DNA of 64,000 nucleotides from CALLVY01 sp937899855 (GTDB taxonomy: Bacteria > Bacteroidota > Bacteroidia > Chitinophagales > Saprospiraceae), in the NCBI GenBank assembly GCA_039820405.1, contig JBCBQC010000002.1:186001-250000 (forward strand), given 5' to 3'. Positions 33,513 through 42,877 of the stretch are shown piece by piece. Numbering within the stretch: the first letter of the stretch is position 1; every line of letters starts with the position of its first letter. The position numbers were made by a program, and so were the translations under genes. The notes under the pieces were generated by a model, which searched no databases, was not told where the DNA came from, and worked only from the letters and a program-made list of their open reading frames with translations.

Positions 33513-35399
33513 CTATTCCGCCAGTTCCGCCAACTCCAGCCAACGCATTTCCTTTTCTTCGAGCGTTTGGTTGAGCTCCCCCAATTCGATCGACATGGTT
33601 TCGATGTCCTGGGGCGTCAAACTCGAATCGTTAAAGCGTTCGATCAGAGCCTGTTTTTGCGTTTCTAACTTTTCAATGGTTTTTTCTAAACGCTTGAACT
33701 CCTTGCGTTGTTCATGACTCATCCCCGGTGCGGGAGCCTTGGCATGGAGGGCCGCCGCTGCCTTTTCTTCGCGTTTGCGCAAGTCGCGATCCTGCCGCCG
33801 TTCCTGTAGCTCGCGTTCCTTGACCAGCTCCCGGTATACGGTGTAATTGCCATTGTAGTCGCGGATTTTACCCTCTCCCTCAAAGATAAAGAGGTGATCC
33901 ACAATCTTGTCCATGAAATAGCGATCGTGCGAAACGATCATCAGGCATCCCGGAAAATCCATCAAAAACTCCTCCAAGACATTGAGCGTAATGATGTCCA
34001 GATCATTGGTGGGCTCATCGAGGATCAAAAAATTGGGGTTGGCCATCAGAATGGTCAACAGGTGCAGGCGGCGGCGTTCGCCACCGCTCAGTTGGGAGGC
34101 GTAGACTTGCTGGTGCTTGGGTTCGAACAGGAAACGTTCGAGCATCTGGCTAGCCGAAATCTTTTGCCCCTTTTCCAGGGGAATGTATTCCGCAATATCG
34201 CGAATGACGTCAATGACGCGCTTGTCTTCCTCCAGTTGAAGCCCCGACTGAGTATAGTAGCCAAAGACGACGGTATCTCCTACGATGACCTTGCCAGAGT
34301 CGGGGCGCATCGCCTTGGTCAGAATCTTGAGGAAGGTGGTCTTCCCCACCCCATTGGGCCCGACGATGCCGACCCGCTCGCGCTTTTTGAACTTGTAAAA
34401 GAAATCGTCGATGATCTTGAGGTCGCCATAGCTTTTGTGGACGTGGTGGGCCTCCAAAATCTTGCTCCCCAGACGCGTCGATTTAATGTTGACCTGAACC
34501 TTGTCCTCGGCCCGCCGCTTGGAGGCCCGTTCCTTGATTTCGTAGAAGGTATCGATCCGCGACTTGGCCTTGGTGGTCCGGGCCTGGGGCATCCGGCGCA
34601 TCCATTCCAGCTCGCGTTTGAACAGCTTTTTGTCTTTTTCCAAAACGACTGCTTCATTGGCCTCCCGCGCCGCCTTTTTCTCCAGGAAATCAGAATAGCT
34701 GCCCCGGTAGCGGAAAAGCTGGTGCCCATCCAGCTCGACGATGTGGTCGCAGACCCTTTCGAGGAAGTAGCGGTCGTGCGTCACCATAAAAAGCGTCAAG
34801 GTGGCGCGTTGGAGGTATTTCTCCAGCCACTCAATCATATCGAGGTCGAGGTGGTTGGTGGGTTCGTCGAGAATGAGAAAATCGGGTTCCTCGATCAGAA
34901 TGCGGGCCAGGGCGAGTCGTTTGAGCTGGCCACCCGATAGTTCGGATACGCGCTGGTCGAGGTGGCCGACGTTGAGGCGGGATAGGATTTCCTTGACCCG
35001 CGCCTCGACGTCCCAGGCCTTGAGGTCGTCCATGCGTTCGAGGGCCTTTTGGAGGGCCTCGCCATCCTCGGGGCGGAGTAGGGCGCGTTCGTAATCGCGG
35101 GTGGCCCGTACGAGGTCATTGTCCACGTCGAGGACGGCTTCGAGGGCGGTATGGCTCAGGTCGAAGCTGGGTTCTTGCCGCAAGTATCCTATCTTGATGC
35201 CCCGCGCAAGTAAGATCTTGCTCCCCTCTCCTTCGGGAGCCTCTTCTCCGGCCAGTACGCGCAGCAAGGTAGTTTTTCCCGTACCGTTGCGCGCCACCAG
35301 GGCCAGTTTTTCTCCCCGGCTGATGTGGAGGTTCAAGCGATGGAAGAGGGTCTTATCGCCGTAGGTTTTACTAACATTTTCGAGCGTCAGGTAATTCAC
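33513..35399 (-). CDS. ABC-F family ATPase (Uup-like)
   Basis: A 628-residue soluble protein with two ABC ATPase domains and no membrane segments. Walker A loops are ARNGTGKTTLL (about 36) and GPNGVGKTTFL (about 350), each with its own LSGGQ-type signature (ELSGGQLKRLALAR, QLSGGERRRLHLL) and the DEPTNHLD / DEPTNDLD Walker B. The C-terminal 90 residues form a coiled coil (EFKRLEKTIEKLETQ), which is the Uup-type DNA or ribosome-binding extension. ABC-F proteins act on the ribosome. The start is a GTG at 35399. A terminator separates it from the prc gene behind it. Confidence 0.95.
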   Translation of the reverse strand: MNYLTLENVSKTYGDKTLFHRLNLHISRGEKLALVARNGTGKTTLLRVLAGEEAPEGEGSKILLARGIKIGYLRQEPSFDLSHTALEAVLDVDNDLVRATRDYERALLRPEDGEALQKALERMDDLKAWDVEARVKEILSRLNVGHLDQRVSELSGGQLKRLALARILIEEPDFLILDEPTNHLDLDMIEWLEKYLQRATLTLFMVTHDRYFLERVCDHIVELDGHQLFRYRGSYSDFLEKKAAREANEAVVLEKDKKLFKRELEWMRRMPQARTTKAKSRIDTFYEIKERASKRRAEDKVQVNIKSTRLGSKILEAHHVHKSYGDLKIIDDFFYKFKKRERVGIVGPNGVGKTTFLKILTKAMRPDSGKVIVGDTVVFGYYTQSGLQLEEDKRVIDVIRDIAEYIPLEKGQKISASQMLERFLFEPKHQQVYASQLSGGERRRLHLLTILMANPNFLILDEPTNDLDIITLNVLEEFLMDFPGCLMIVSHDRYFMDKIVDHLFIFEGEGKIRDYNGNYTVYRELVKERELQERRQDRDLRKREEKAAAALHAKAPAPGMSHEQRKEFKRLEKTIEKLETQKQALIERFNDSSLTPQDIETMSIELGELNQTLEEKEMRWLELAELAE

Positions 35400-35438
35400 G
35401 AGTCGTTCCGCTTGATTTTGGAGATTACAAAGTTAAAC

Positions 35439-35474
35439 AAAAAGGGCCTTCCGCGTGATTGGAAAGCCCTTTTT
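35439..35474 (-). terminator. intrinsic terminator of the prc gene
   Basis: AAAAAGGGC (35439-35447) pairs with GCCCTTTTT (35466-35474), with additional pairing inside (CTTCC/GGAAAG). The T-run on the minus strand follows the stem and lies just beyond the protease stop codon. Confidence 0.93.
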
Positions 35475-35493
35475 GCCCCGTAGCCGAAAGTCT

Positions 35494-37608
35494 TTACTTC
35501 ATATCGGCCAGAATGTACAGGGCCTCTTCGAGGTAGACATCCTTTTTGAGGTTTTTGATCCACTCGTCGTTGCGCGCCACCTTCGACTCATCGGAGTTGA
35601 TGCTTTCCAGGTCCTCGGGGAGGTTTTGGATGCGCAGGGCTTCGATATCAGTCATCAAGTCCTTGTATTGGTCGGCTTCGGCCTGACGCTGTTGGCGCTG
35701 GCCCTTGTAGCCGTCGTAGTCGAGTGAGAAAATGGTATCGTCGCGCTGCGACTTGAGGCGCTTGGCATCTTCGGCCACGAGTTGGAAGGTCTCGTTCCCC
35801 TCGACGCGTTCGGCGCTCTTGGCCGCCAGTTCTTTGCGGTTCTTGACGCGGTAGACGTCCTGTCCGTAACGGACCGGCGCAATCTCGGTCCAGGGCATGG
35901 CGTATTCCGCCTCCTGTTCGCCCGTTTCCAATTCGAAGAAGCGATCGGGCAATACGATGTCCGGTGTCACCCCGCGCAATTGGGTCGACCCTCCGTCGAC
36001 GCGGTAGAATTTTTGGATCGTCAGCTTGACCTCGCCCAGGGGCTTGATGTCGCTGTTGCCACGGAGGGCATTATCGAGGTCAAAAAAGCGCTGTACCGTT
36101 CCTTTTCCAAAGGTCGACTTGCCCGTTCCCACGATCAGGGCGCGATCGTAATCCTGAAGGGCAGCGGCCAAAATCTCCGAAGCGGAGGCGCTGTAGGAGT
36201 TGACCAGTACCATCAACTTGCCGTCGAACTGAACCCGGGGATCGGTGTCGCGGAGAATATCGGGATCCATACCGCGGGCCTTGACCTGGACGATGGGACC
36301 TTCTTCGATAAAGAGCCCCGACATCCGCACCACATCGCGAAGCGAACCCCCGCCGTTGTTGCGCAGGTCGAGGATGATTTCTTCCACCCCATTTTCCTTG
36401 AGCTTTTGAATCTCGCGGGCCACGTCGGTAGCGCAGCTGCGTCCTCCCCGCCGGTTGAAGTCGGCGTAGAAGCGGGGCAGGCGAATGTAGCCCACGTTTT
36501 TGGCGACGCTGGGCAGGTCGAGCAGGGCCGACTTGGCGTAGCCTTCGTCGAGCAGTACGACGTCGCGGGTAATGGTGATGATTTCGGTATCGCCGTCGAG
36601 TTTCTTAACCGTCAGCTTTACTTCCGTTCCTTTCTTACCACGAATCAGCTTGACCACATCGTCGATGCGGAAACCGGTGACGTCGACGGGTTCTTCGTCG
36701 CCCTGTGCCACCATAAAAATCTTATCGTCCACTTCCAAATCTTTGCCCTTCCAGGCCGGTCCACCGGGTACGATACTCGATACCTTGGTGTACTGCCCTT
36801 CGGTCTGCAAACGCGCGCCGATCCCCTCCAGGGTACCCGACATGCTGATGTCAAAGTTTTCCTTGTCCTTGGGCAAAAAATAGTTGGTGTGAGGATCGTA
36901 GGTGCTGGTGATGGCGTTGAGGTAATCGCTGAGGTGATCCGCGCGCCGTTCCTTGGCGATGCGTTCGTACCAATCGTTGAAGTTTTTGAGTACTTCCTTG
37001 CGGGCTTCCGCCTCCAACTCCGCAAAAGTCTTTTTGCCTTCTCCCTCCTCCTGGCTCTCCTGATCCTTTTGCTCCTCCTGGTCCTTCATTGCGTTGTATA
37101 CGCGAGAAAGGACGTCGTACTTGAGGGACTTGCGCCAGTACTCCTTGAGTTCCGCATCATCTTTGGCGAAGGGACGTTCCTCCATGTCCAGGTTGATGGT
37201 TTCTTGCTTGGTGAAGTCGAAGGGTTGGTCGAGAATTTCCTGATAGTAACGCCGGGATTTCTCAAAGCCCACTTCGTAGAGCTGGAGAGCAATGTCAAAA
37301 AATTCGAAAGAGCCTTGGGCGGCTTCGTCATCCAATTGGAGCGCAAAGGGCTGCAGTTGGTCGACGTCCTTTTGGGTCAGCCAGCGGCGGGCCGGATCGA
37401 GGCGATCGAGGTAGAGGTCGTATACTTTTTGGGAGAAATTGTCGTCGATTTTCTGGGGGCGGTAGTGCAGTTGCTTCAGCCCTTCCAACAGCGACTGCAT
37501 GAGGATGGCTTCCTTCTGAGCATTGTCAACGGTTTGGAGCGGATGAAAGGCACTGACCAGTAGCCCGACCAGCATTATGGAAAAAAATACGGGACCTTTA
37601 AATTTCAT
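35494..37608 (-). CDS. prc: carboxy-terminal processing protease (tail-specific protease, S41)
   Basis: A 704-residue periplasmic serine protease. It starts with a signal-anchor (VFFSIMLVGLLVSAF), then a helical N-terminal domain, a PDZ domain (about 240-325, IGARLQTEGQYTKVSSIVPGGPAW) and an S41 catalytic domain with the nucleophile Ser in NSYSASASEILAAAL and the general-base Lys in STFGKGTVQ. The C-terminal extension belongs to the Prc rather than the shorter CtpA group. Such proteases trim or degrade envelope proteins. The length matches Bacteroidota Prc. Confidence 0.96.
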   Translation of the reverse strand: MKFKGPVFFSIMLVGLLVSAFHPLQTVDNAQKEAILMQSLLEGLKQLHYRPQKIDDNFSQKVYDLYLDRLDPARRWLTQKDVDQLQPFALQLDDEAAQGSFEFFDIALQLYEVGFEKSRRYYQEILDQPFDFTKQETINLDMEERPFAKDDAELKEYWRKSLKYDVLSRVYNAMKDQEEQKDQESQEEGEGKKTFAELEAEARKEVLKNFNDWYERIAKERRADHLSDYLNAITSTYDPHTNYFLPKDKENFDISMSGTLEGIGARLQTEGQYTKVSSIVPGGPAWKGKDLEVDDKIFMVAQGDEEPVDVTGFRIDDVVKLIRGKKGTEVKLTVKKLDGDTEIITITRDVVLLDEGYAKSALLDLPSVAKNVGYIRLPRFYADFNRRGGRSCATDVAREIQKLKENGVEEIILDLRNNGGGSLRDVVRMSGLFIEEGPIVQVKARGMDPDILRDTDPRVQFDGKLMVLVNSYSASASEILAAALQDYDRALIVGTGKSTFGKGTVQRFFDLDNALRGNSDIKPLGEVKLTIQKFYRVDGGSTQLRGVTPDIVLPDRFFELETGEQEAEYAMPWTEIAPVRYGQDVYRVKNRKELAAKSAERVEGNETFQLVAEDAKRLKSQRDDTIFSLDYDGYKGQRQQRQAEADQYKDLMTDIEALRIQNLPEDLESINSDESKVARNDEWIKNLKKDVYLEEALYILADMK

Positions 37609-37820
37609 GATGATTGATTTTTCAAAATCGGGAAGAAACGGTGATTAACCTATTAAAAACGTAAATTGCGGAAAATATATACCTACTAATATACTTTTTT
37701 TTCCGTTGAATGTTCGGCGATAATCTTGCCAAACCTACATTTTAACGCAATAATAAGGAATAAATGTTTTGGCAATCCGGCGAATTCCGACGAAGCCCAT
37801 TTCCCCGTCGTCTAAATGCA

Positions 37821-37854
37821 CTCGCCCCGACCACTATGAAGTGGCCGGGGTGAG
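37821..37854. terminator. strong hairpin without U-tract beyond the pyrophosphatase gene
   Basis: A 15-bp stem (CTCGCCCCGACCACT with AGTGGCCGGGGTGAG) with one mismatch and a 4-base loop ATGA lies 25 bp beyond the stop codon. No T-run follows on either strand, so it may stabilise the 3' end or act with Rho rather than as an intrinsic terminator. Confidence 0.55.
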
Positions 37855-37879
37855 TAGGAATCCGTGAATCGGTCCGTTC

Positions 37880-40048
37880 CTAGAGGAAAGGAGCAATCAC
37901 CAGCGCTACGACGGACATCAATTTGAGCAGGATGTTGAGCGAGGGGCCGGAAGTATCCTTGAAGGGATCCCCCACCGTATCGCCCACCACCGTGGCCTTG
38001 TGCGGCTCCGAGCCCTTGTAGTACATCTGACCATCGATGTCAACCCCCTCTTCAAACATCTTCTTGGCGTTGTCCCAAGCACCACCGGCGTTGGACTGGA
38101 AGATGGCCATTAATACTCCCGAAACGGTTACGCCGGCGAGCAGACCACCCAGCATTTCGGCACCACCGAGAAAACCGATGGCCACCGGAGAAATAACGGC
38201 GATCAAACCGGGGACGATCATTTCGCGGATCGAAGCTTGCGTAGAAATCTCGACGCACTTGCCGTATTCGGCCTTGCCATCCGCTGCCTCAAAGGTCTTC
38301 TGGTCAGCGGCGGACCAATCGGCAAACTCTTTGCCTTCGTTCTTATTCATCACGGCCAGGGCCGCTTTCAATTCGGGAATGTTTTTGAACTGCCGGCGCA
38401 CCTCAGTGATCATGTCCATGGCCGCCCGACCCACCGCATTCATCGACAGGGCCGAGAAGAGGAAGGGCAGCATACCACCGAGCAGCAAGCCCGCCATCAC
38501 GATGGGGTTGGCGATGTTGATGGCCGTAATGCCAGCCGTGGTCATAAAGGCCGCAAACAGGGCCAGGGCCGTCAGGGCCGCCGAACCAATGGCAAAACCC
38601 TTACCGATGGCCGCCGTGGTGTTGCCCACCGCATCCAACTTGTCGGTACGCTGGCGGACCTCCTTGGGCAGCTCGGCCATTTCAGCAATACCCCCGGCAT
38701 TATCCGATACCGGACCGTAAGCATCTACCGCCAGCTGAATTCCCGTATTGGAGAGCATCCCCACCGCCGCGATGGCGATACCGTAGAGTCCCGCAAAGTG
38801 GTGAGCACCAATGATGGCGATCGCCAGGATGACGATCGGAATGGCCGTCGACTGCATACCGACGCCCAGACCGGCGATGATGTTGGTAGCCGAACCCGTC
38901 AGCGATTGCTTGACAATGCTCTTTACCGGACGGGTACCCGTACCCGTGTAAAATTCGGTGATCATCCCGATGAGCAAGCCGGAGGCCAGTCCAAAGATTA
39001 CGGCGTAAAAAACGCCCATGGCGGAGTATTCGAAGCCACTTTTATCGACCCAGGTCTCGGGCAGCATTTGCGTAACGATGGCGAAAGTGGCCGCCAGCAT
39101 CAAACCCGCCGAGATGAATTCACCACGGTTCAACGCTTTTTGAGGGTCTCCCCCTTCCGCCACTCGGACGAAGAAGGTACCGATGATCGAAGTGATGATG
39201 CCAACACCCGCGAGTACCAAGGGCAAGAGTACGGCATTCAGACCACCGTAAGCGTTGGTATCTTCATAACCCACGACGCCGATAAATGCCGCCCCCAGTA
39301 CCATCGTACCGATGATCGAACCGACGTAAGATTCAAAAAGATCCGCCCCCATTCCGGCGACGTCTCCGACGTTGTCCCCAACGTTATCCGCAATGGTAGC
39401 AGGGTTGAGGGGGTGATCTTCGGGGATTCCCGCTTCCACTTTACCCACCAAATCCGCACCGACGTCGGCCGCCTTGGTGTAGATGCCACCACCGACCCGC
39501 GCGAAGAGGGCGATGGAAGAGGCACCGAAGGAAAAACCGGTTAGGACAGTGATGACCTTGTCGACGGTCCAGCCCATATTGGAGTAGACGAGAAACAGCG
39601 TACCCAGACCGAGTACACCCAGGCCCACTACCCCGAGTCCCATCACGGCACCACCGGAAAAGGCGACTTCCAGCGCGCGGCCGAGGCTTTCGCGAGCGGC
39701 GTTGGTCGTCCGCACGTTGGCTTTGGTAGCGACCCGCATACCGATAAAGCCGGCCAGGGCCGAGCAGATCGCACCGAGTACGAAGGAAAGGGCAATGAGG
39801 GGGGAGGAATTCTCGGTATTACCGCTGATGCCGAGTAGGATGGCAACAGCAACTACAAAAATGGAAAGGACGCGGTATTCCGCCTTCAGGAAGGCCATTG
39901 CGCCGTCGGCAATGTTGTCGGCGATATTACCCATCTTTGCGGTGCCCACTTCTTGGCGACTGACCCAGGCCGAACGCCAGAAGGTGTAGAGCAGGGCCAG
40001 AACCCCGAACACCGGAACTGTGTAGGTAATGGTTTGTCCTAAATTCAT
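37880..40048 (-). CDS. hppA: membrane-bound ion-translocating pyrophosphatase
   Basis: A 722-residue integral membrane pump that couples PPi hydrolysis to H+ or Na+ export. About 16 helices are visible, together with the PPi-binding signature DVGADLVGKVEAGIPEDHPLN-type loop and the NVGDNVGDVAGMGADLFES acidic motif. GNTTAAIGKG has Ala where K+-independent enzymes have Lys, which points to a K+-dependent type; H+ versus Na+ cannot be decided by eye. The gene has its own promoter and a 3' hairpin. Confidence 0.97.
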   Translation of the reverse strand: MNLGQTITYTVPVFGVLALLYTFWRSAWVSRQEVGTAKMGNIADNIADGAMAFLKAEYRVLSIFVVAVAILLGISGNTENSSPLIALSFVLGAICSALAGFIGMRVATKANVRTTNAARESLGRALEVAFSGGAVMGLGVVGLGVLGLGTLFLVYSNMGWTVDKVITVLTGFSFGASSIALFARVGGGIYTKAADVGADLVGKVEAGIPEDHPLNPATIADNVGDNVGDVAGMGADLFESYVGSIIGTMVLGAAFIGVVGYEDTNAYGGLNAVLLPLVLAGVGIITSIIGTFFVRVAEGGDPQKALNRGEFISAGLMLAATFAIVTQMLPETWVDKSGFEYSAMGVFYAVIFGLASGLLIGMITEFYTGTGTRPVKSIVKQSLTGSATNIIAGLGVGMQSTAIPIVILAIAIIGAHHFAGLYGIAIAAVGMLSNTGIQLAVDAYGPVSDNAGGIAEMAELPKEVRQRTDKLDAVGNTTAAIGKGFAIGSAALTALALFAAFMTTAGITAINIANPIVMAGLLLGGMLPFLFSALSMNAVGRAAMDMITEVRRQFKNIPELKAALAVMNKNEGKEFADWSAADQKTFEAADGKAEYGKCVEISTQASIREMIVPGLIAVISPVAIGFLGGAEMLGGLLAGVTVSGVLMAIFQSNAGGAWDNAKKMFEEGVDIDGQMYYKGSEPHKATVVGDTVGDPFKDTSGPSLNILLKLMSVVALVIAPFL

Positions 40049-40132
40049 AATCGTTTTGTTTGTTTAATATTTGTTGAAATGATTAGCGTCAAATACCTTA
40101 TTTACGGATGGCTCTTTTCCATCACGGGGGGG

Positions 40133-40164
40133 CAAAATTAAGGCAATTTTACATACTGTCCAAC
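40133..40164 (-). promoter_or_regulatory. promoter of the pyrophosphatase gene
   Basis: On the minus strand GTTG (40164-40161, one mismatch to TTTG), a 20-base spacer and TAATTTTG (40140-40133). The predicted leader is about 80 nt. Confidence 0.55.
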
Positions 40165-40188
40165 TAAAAATAACTAATAATGAGCGAT

Positions 40189-40770
40189 TTAGGACCGCCA
40201 CTCTACTTTCGGAGCGATGGGCGTTCGCTTGCCCTCCAAACCGGGATCGTCGTAATAACCCATGTACAAGAGCCCCAAACAACGCTCCCCTTCCGCTAGC
40301 CCCAGGAATGCATTGGCCTTGATGATGATCCCGGGACTGCTCCAGTAACTGCCGATGTCGTGGGCGTGGAGACTGAGCGAGATGTTTTGGACGGCACAGG
40401 CTACCGCCGCAATCTCTTCCCACTCGGGCACCCGCGCTTCGGGATCCCGTTGCATACAGATGGCGATAACCGCCCCCGCCCGCAGGGGGTTTTTGCGAAT
40501 TTTTTTGAGCTTCACGGCCGAAAACTTCTCCGGGGGAGTGTGCTGTTCGTAGTAGTCGCCCATGTAATCGCTGAGCGATTGGAGGGCCGCACCGGTAAAG
40601 ACTTTAAAACGCCAGGGCTCGGTAAAGCGGTGGGTGGGGGCCCAATTGGCATTCTCCAGGGCCTCTTCCAGGATGGCGCGGGGGATGGCTTGTTCGCGGT
40701 ACATCGGGGGAAAAACCGAGCGGCGTTCGCGAATCAATTGACTGACTTGTTGGGGACTAGCTTTCTCCAT
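40189..40770 (-). CDS. nitroreductase family protein
   Basis: A 193-residue FMN-dependent NAD(P)H oxidoreductase. The N-terminal RRSVFPP motif binds the FMN phosphate, NWAPTHRFTEPWRF is the characteristic second FMN-contact region, and LGLLYMGYYDD is the C-terminal glycine-containing loop. Members reduce nitro compounds, quinones or flavins; the physiological substrate is unknown. It lies upstream of hppA on the same strand with 140 bp between, where hppA has its own promoter. Confidence 0.93.
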   Translation of the reverse strand: MEKASPQQVSQLIRERRSVFPPMYREQAIPRAILEEALENANWAPTHRFTEPWRFKVFTGAALQSLSDYMGDYYEQHTPPEKFSAVKLKKIRKNPLRAGAVIAICMQRDPEARVPEWEEIAAVACAVQNISLSLHAHDIGSYWSSPGIIIKANAFLGLAEGERCLGLLYMGYYDDPGLEGKRTPIAPKVEWRS

Positions 40771-40852
40771 GGTATTTTTTTGCGAAGATAAGCAAATCGA
40801 CGCAATTCCGAAGGGGCCTTCCGCCGGGAGTTTCAGTGCTTCATGGTAAAAA

Positions 40853-40885
40853 TATTAGACATCCCTAATAAAATAGTTATCTTTG
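40853..40885 (+). promoter_or_regulatory. promoter with overlapping DtxR/MntR-like operator
   Basis: TATTAG (40853-40858) and CTAATA (40865-40870) form an inverted repeat. Its core TTAGACATCCCTAA (40855-40868) differs by one base in the conserved halves from the DtxR/IdeR pattern TTAGG-N4-CCTAA. The -7 box TATCTTTG is at 40878-40885, and the 3-of-4 match to the -33 element, TTAG, is the left half of the palindrome (19-base spacer). A bound metalloregulator would block RNA polymerase. The leader is about 160 nt. Confidence 0.62.
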
Positions 40886-41050
40886 GCTTAAAATTGGAAC
40901 AATGGTACCCTTGGAGGCAGTTCAGCACGCTACGAATACGCCAAAGTCAGACCGGATCCGTCCCGATCGTCCCCTCCCAATACGCAGTGTTTGCGGAGGC
41001 GGGCCGGGCCCCAGTACCGCCCCAATTGCAATGATACAAACTACGTCAGC

Positions 41051-42877
41051 ATGAGATCCCTACTCTTTGTTTTCCTCAGCTGGATGGCCGTGATGGCGCC
41101 CTCCCAAAGCTCAAGCGCTCAGGAGCGGCCACGGGTAGTAGCCACGGCTTCCATGATTGCCGATATGACCGAACAACTGGCGGGCGAACTGGTCGACGTA
41201 CGCTGTATCGTTCCCATCGGGGGCGATCCCCACCTCTACGACCCCACCCCCCGCGACGCTAGCCTGGTCAACCGCGCCCAACTCCTCCTCCGCAATGGCC
41301 TTACCTTCGAAGGCTGGCTCAACGAATTGATCGAAACCTCGGGTACCCGCGCCCCCCTCATCACCGTCACCGACGGTATCGTCCCCATCGCCAGCCAGGA
41401 CTACGCGGACGCCACCGATCCCCACGCCTGGATGAACGTACGCCACGCCTTTCAGTACATCCGCAATATCCGCGACGCCCTGATCGAACTGCTCCCCGAC
41501 GGTACCGACCAAATTGAAAGCAACTACCAAAATTACCTGGACGAACTGCGTACACTCGACGAGTACATCCGTACCCAGGTAGCGCGCATTCCCACCCGGC
41601 AACGCGTCCTCATTACCTCCCACGATGCCTTCCAGTACTACGGCCAAGCCTACGACATTCAGCTGGAAGCCGTCATGGGCACCTCCACCGATGCGGAGGT
41701 CCAAACCTCCGATATTCTCCGACTCAACCGCGTCATCCGCGAGACGGGGGTCCCCGCCATTTTCGTCGAAAGCACCATCAATCCCAAGCTGCTGCGACAA
41801 ATCGCCCGCGACAACGACATCATCATCGGGGGGCAACTCTACGCCGATTCACTCGGTGATGAGGACAGTCCGGCACCGACCTACGTCGCCATGATGCGGC
41901 AGAATACGGACGCCATTGTCGCCGCCCTGATTCAGGTGGCCGCTACGAAAAACCCGGCGGAACCGGCGGAAGAAGGTACCCTGGCGGAGGAAAGTCCCGC
42001 CGCCAAGGCATTGCTGTTTGCCATCATCGCCCTGCTCTTTGTGGGGGGCTTCTTCTTGTTGCTGCGCCAACTGAACCAGTCCCAACGCCAACGGATCGGT
42101 TCTGGCAAAGCCAATGCCCCCGTCATCGCCATCAATGGCTTATCGGTTTCCTACGACCGCAAACGCGTCCTCACCAACATCTATCTCAAGATTGAAGCCG
42201 GGCAGATTTATGGTGTCATCGGCCCAAACGGAGCGGGAAAATCTACCCTCTTCAAGTCCGTACTGGGCTTGGTGGAGAGCAATGCCGGTACGGTAGCCAT
42301 CTTCGGACGTCCCATCCAGACCCAGCGACAGCGGATCGTCTACGTTCCGCAAAAAACGGATGTGGATTGGAATTTTCCGGCTACCGTACTGGACGTCGTT
42401 CGGATGGGGCGCTACCCCCACAAAGGGACCTTCCAAAACCTCAGCGAGCGGGACAACCAACTCGCTCTGGAGGCCCTCGAAGAAGTCGGTATGACCCAAT
42501 ACAAGGACCGCCAAATCGGCGAGCTTTCCGGTGGCCAGCAGCAACGCGTATTCCTGGCCCGCGCCCTGTGTCAGGAAGCCGAAATCTTTCTGCTCGACGA
42601 GCCCTTCGTAGGGGTGGACATGACGACCGAAGAACGCATCATCCAAATTCTCAAAAAACTGGCGGAGCAGGGCAAGACCTTACTGGTAGTCCACCACGAC
42701 CTCTCCTCGGCGCGTAGCTATTTTGACCAGGTCATCCTACTCAATCAACGCCTCATCGCCTACGGCGATACCACCACCACTTTTACGGAAGAAAACGTCG
42801 CCCTGACCTACGGTGGCCAGTTGCCCATCCTCCACCAAACCGGGATGCTCGACGCGGGGCAGCGACGCAAATCTTAA
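41051..42877 (+). CDS. fusion of metal-binding protein, membrane helix and ABC ATPase (TroA/ZnuA + ZnuC-like)
   Basis: A 608-residue single chain. Residues 1-24 are a signal peptide. A cluster A-I metal-binding protein follows (25-300); its likely ligands are His61 (GDPHLYDP), His125 (DPHAWM), His191 (TSHDAF) and Asp266 (LYADSLG), the TroA/ZnuA set, without ZnuA's His-rich loop. A spacer rich in Glu, Pro and Ala leads to one helix (LLFAIIALLFVGGFFLLL, 321-338) with positive residues after it, so the chain crosses the membrane and its C-terminal ABC ATPase lies inside. That domain has Walker A GPNGAGKST at 391, LSGGQ and LLDEPFVGVD. Substrate is probably Mn2+ or Zn2+. No permease gene is adjacent. 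The ATG at 41051 is chosen because the longer ORF begins at TTG and would bury the signal peptide. Confidence 0.93.
   Translation: MRSLLFVFLSWMAVMAPSQSSSAQERPRVVATASMIADMTEQLAGELVDVRCIVPIGGDPHLYDPTPRDASLVNRAQLLLRNGLTFEGWLNELIETSGTRAPLITVTDGIVPIASQDYADATDPHAWMNVRHAFQYIRNIRDALIELLPDGTDQIESNYQNYLDELRTLDEYIRTQVARIPTRQRVLITSHDAFQYYGQAYDIQLEAVMGTSTDAEVQTSDILRLNRVIRETGVPAIFVESTINPKLLRQIARDNDIIIGGQLYADSLGDEDSPAPTYVAMMRQNTDAIVAALIQVAATKNPAEPAEEGTLAEESPAAKALLFAIIALLFVGGFFLLLRQLNQSQRQRIGSGKANAPVIAINGLSVSYDRKRVLTNIYLKIEAGQIYGVIGPNGAGKSTLFKSVLGLVESNAGTVAIFGRPIQTQRQRIVYVPQKTDVDWNFPATVLDVVRMGRYPHKGTFQNLSERDNQLALEALEEVGMTQYKDRQIGELSGGQQQRVFLARALCQEAEIFLLDEPFVGVDMTTEERIIQILKKLAEQGKTLLVVHHDLSSARSYFDQVILLNQRLIAYGDTTTTFTEENVALTYGGQLPILHQTGMLDAGQRRKS

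Noticed and set aside
35782..37563. 593-codon plus-strand ORF opposite prc
   Set aside because: Shadow of the protease gene; low-complexity, no recognisable domain.
38237..39544. 435-codon plus-strand ORF opposite the pyrophosphatase gene
   Set aside because: Very Arg/Gly/His/Asp-rich product typical of antisense frames; the opposite strand has every pyrophosphatase motif.
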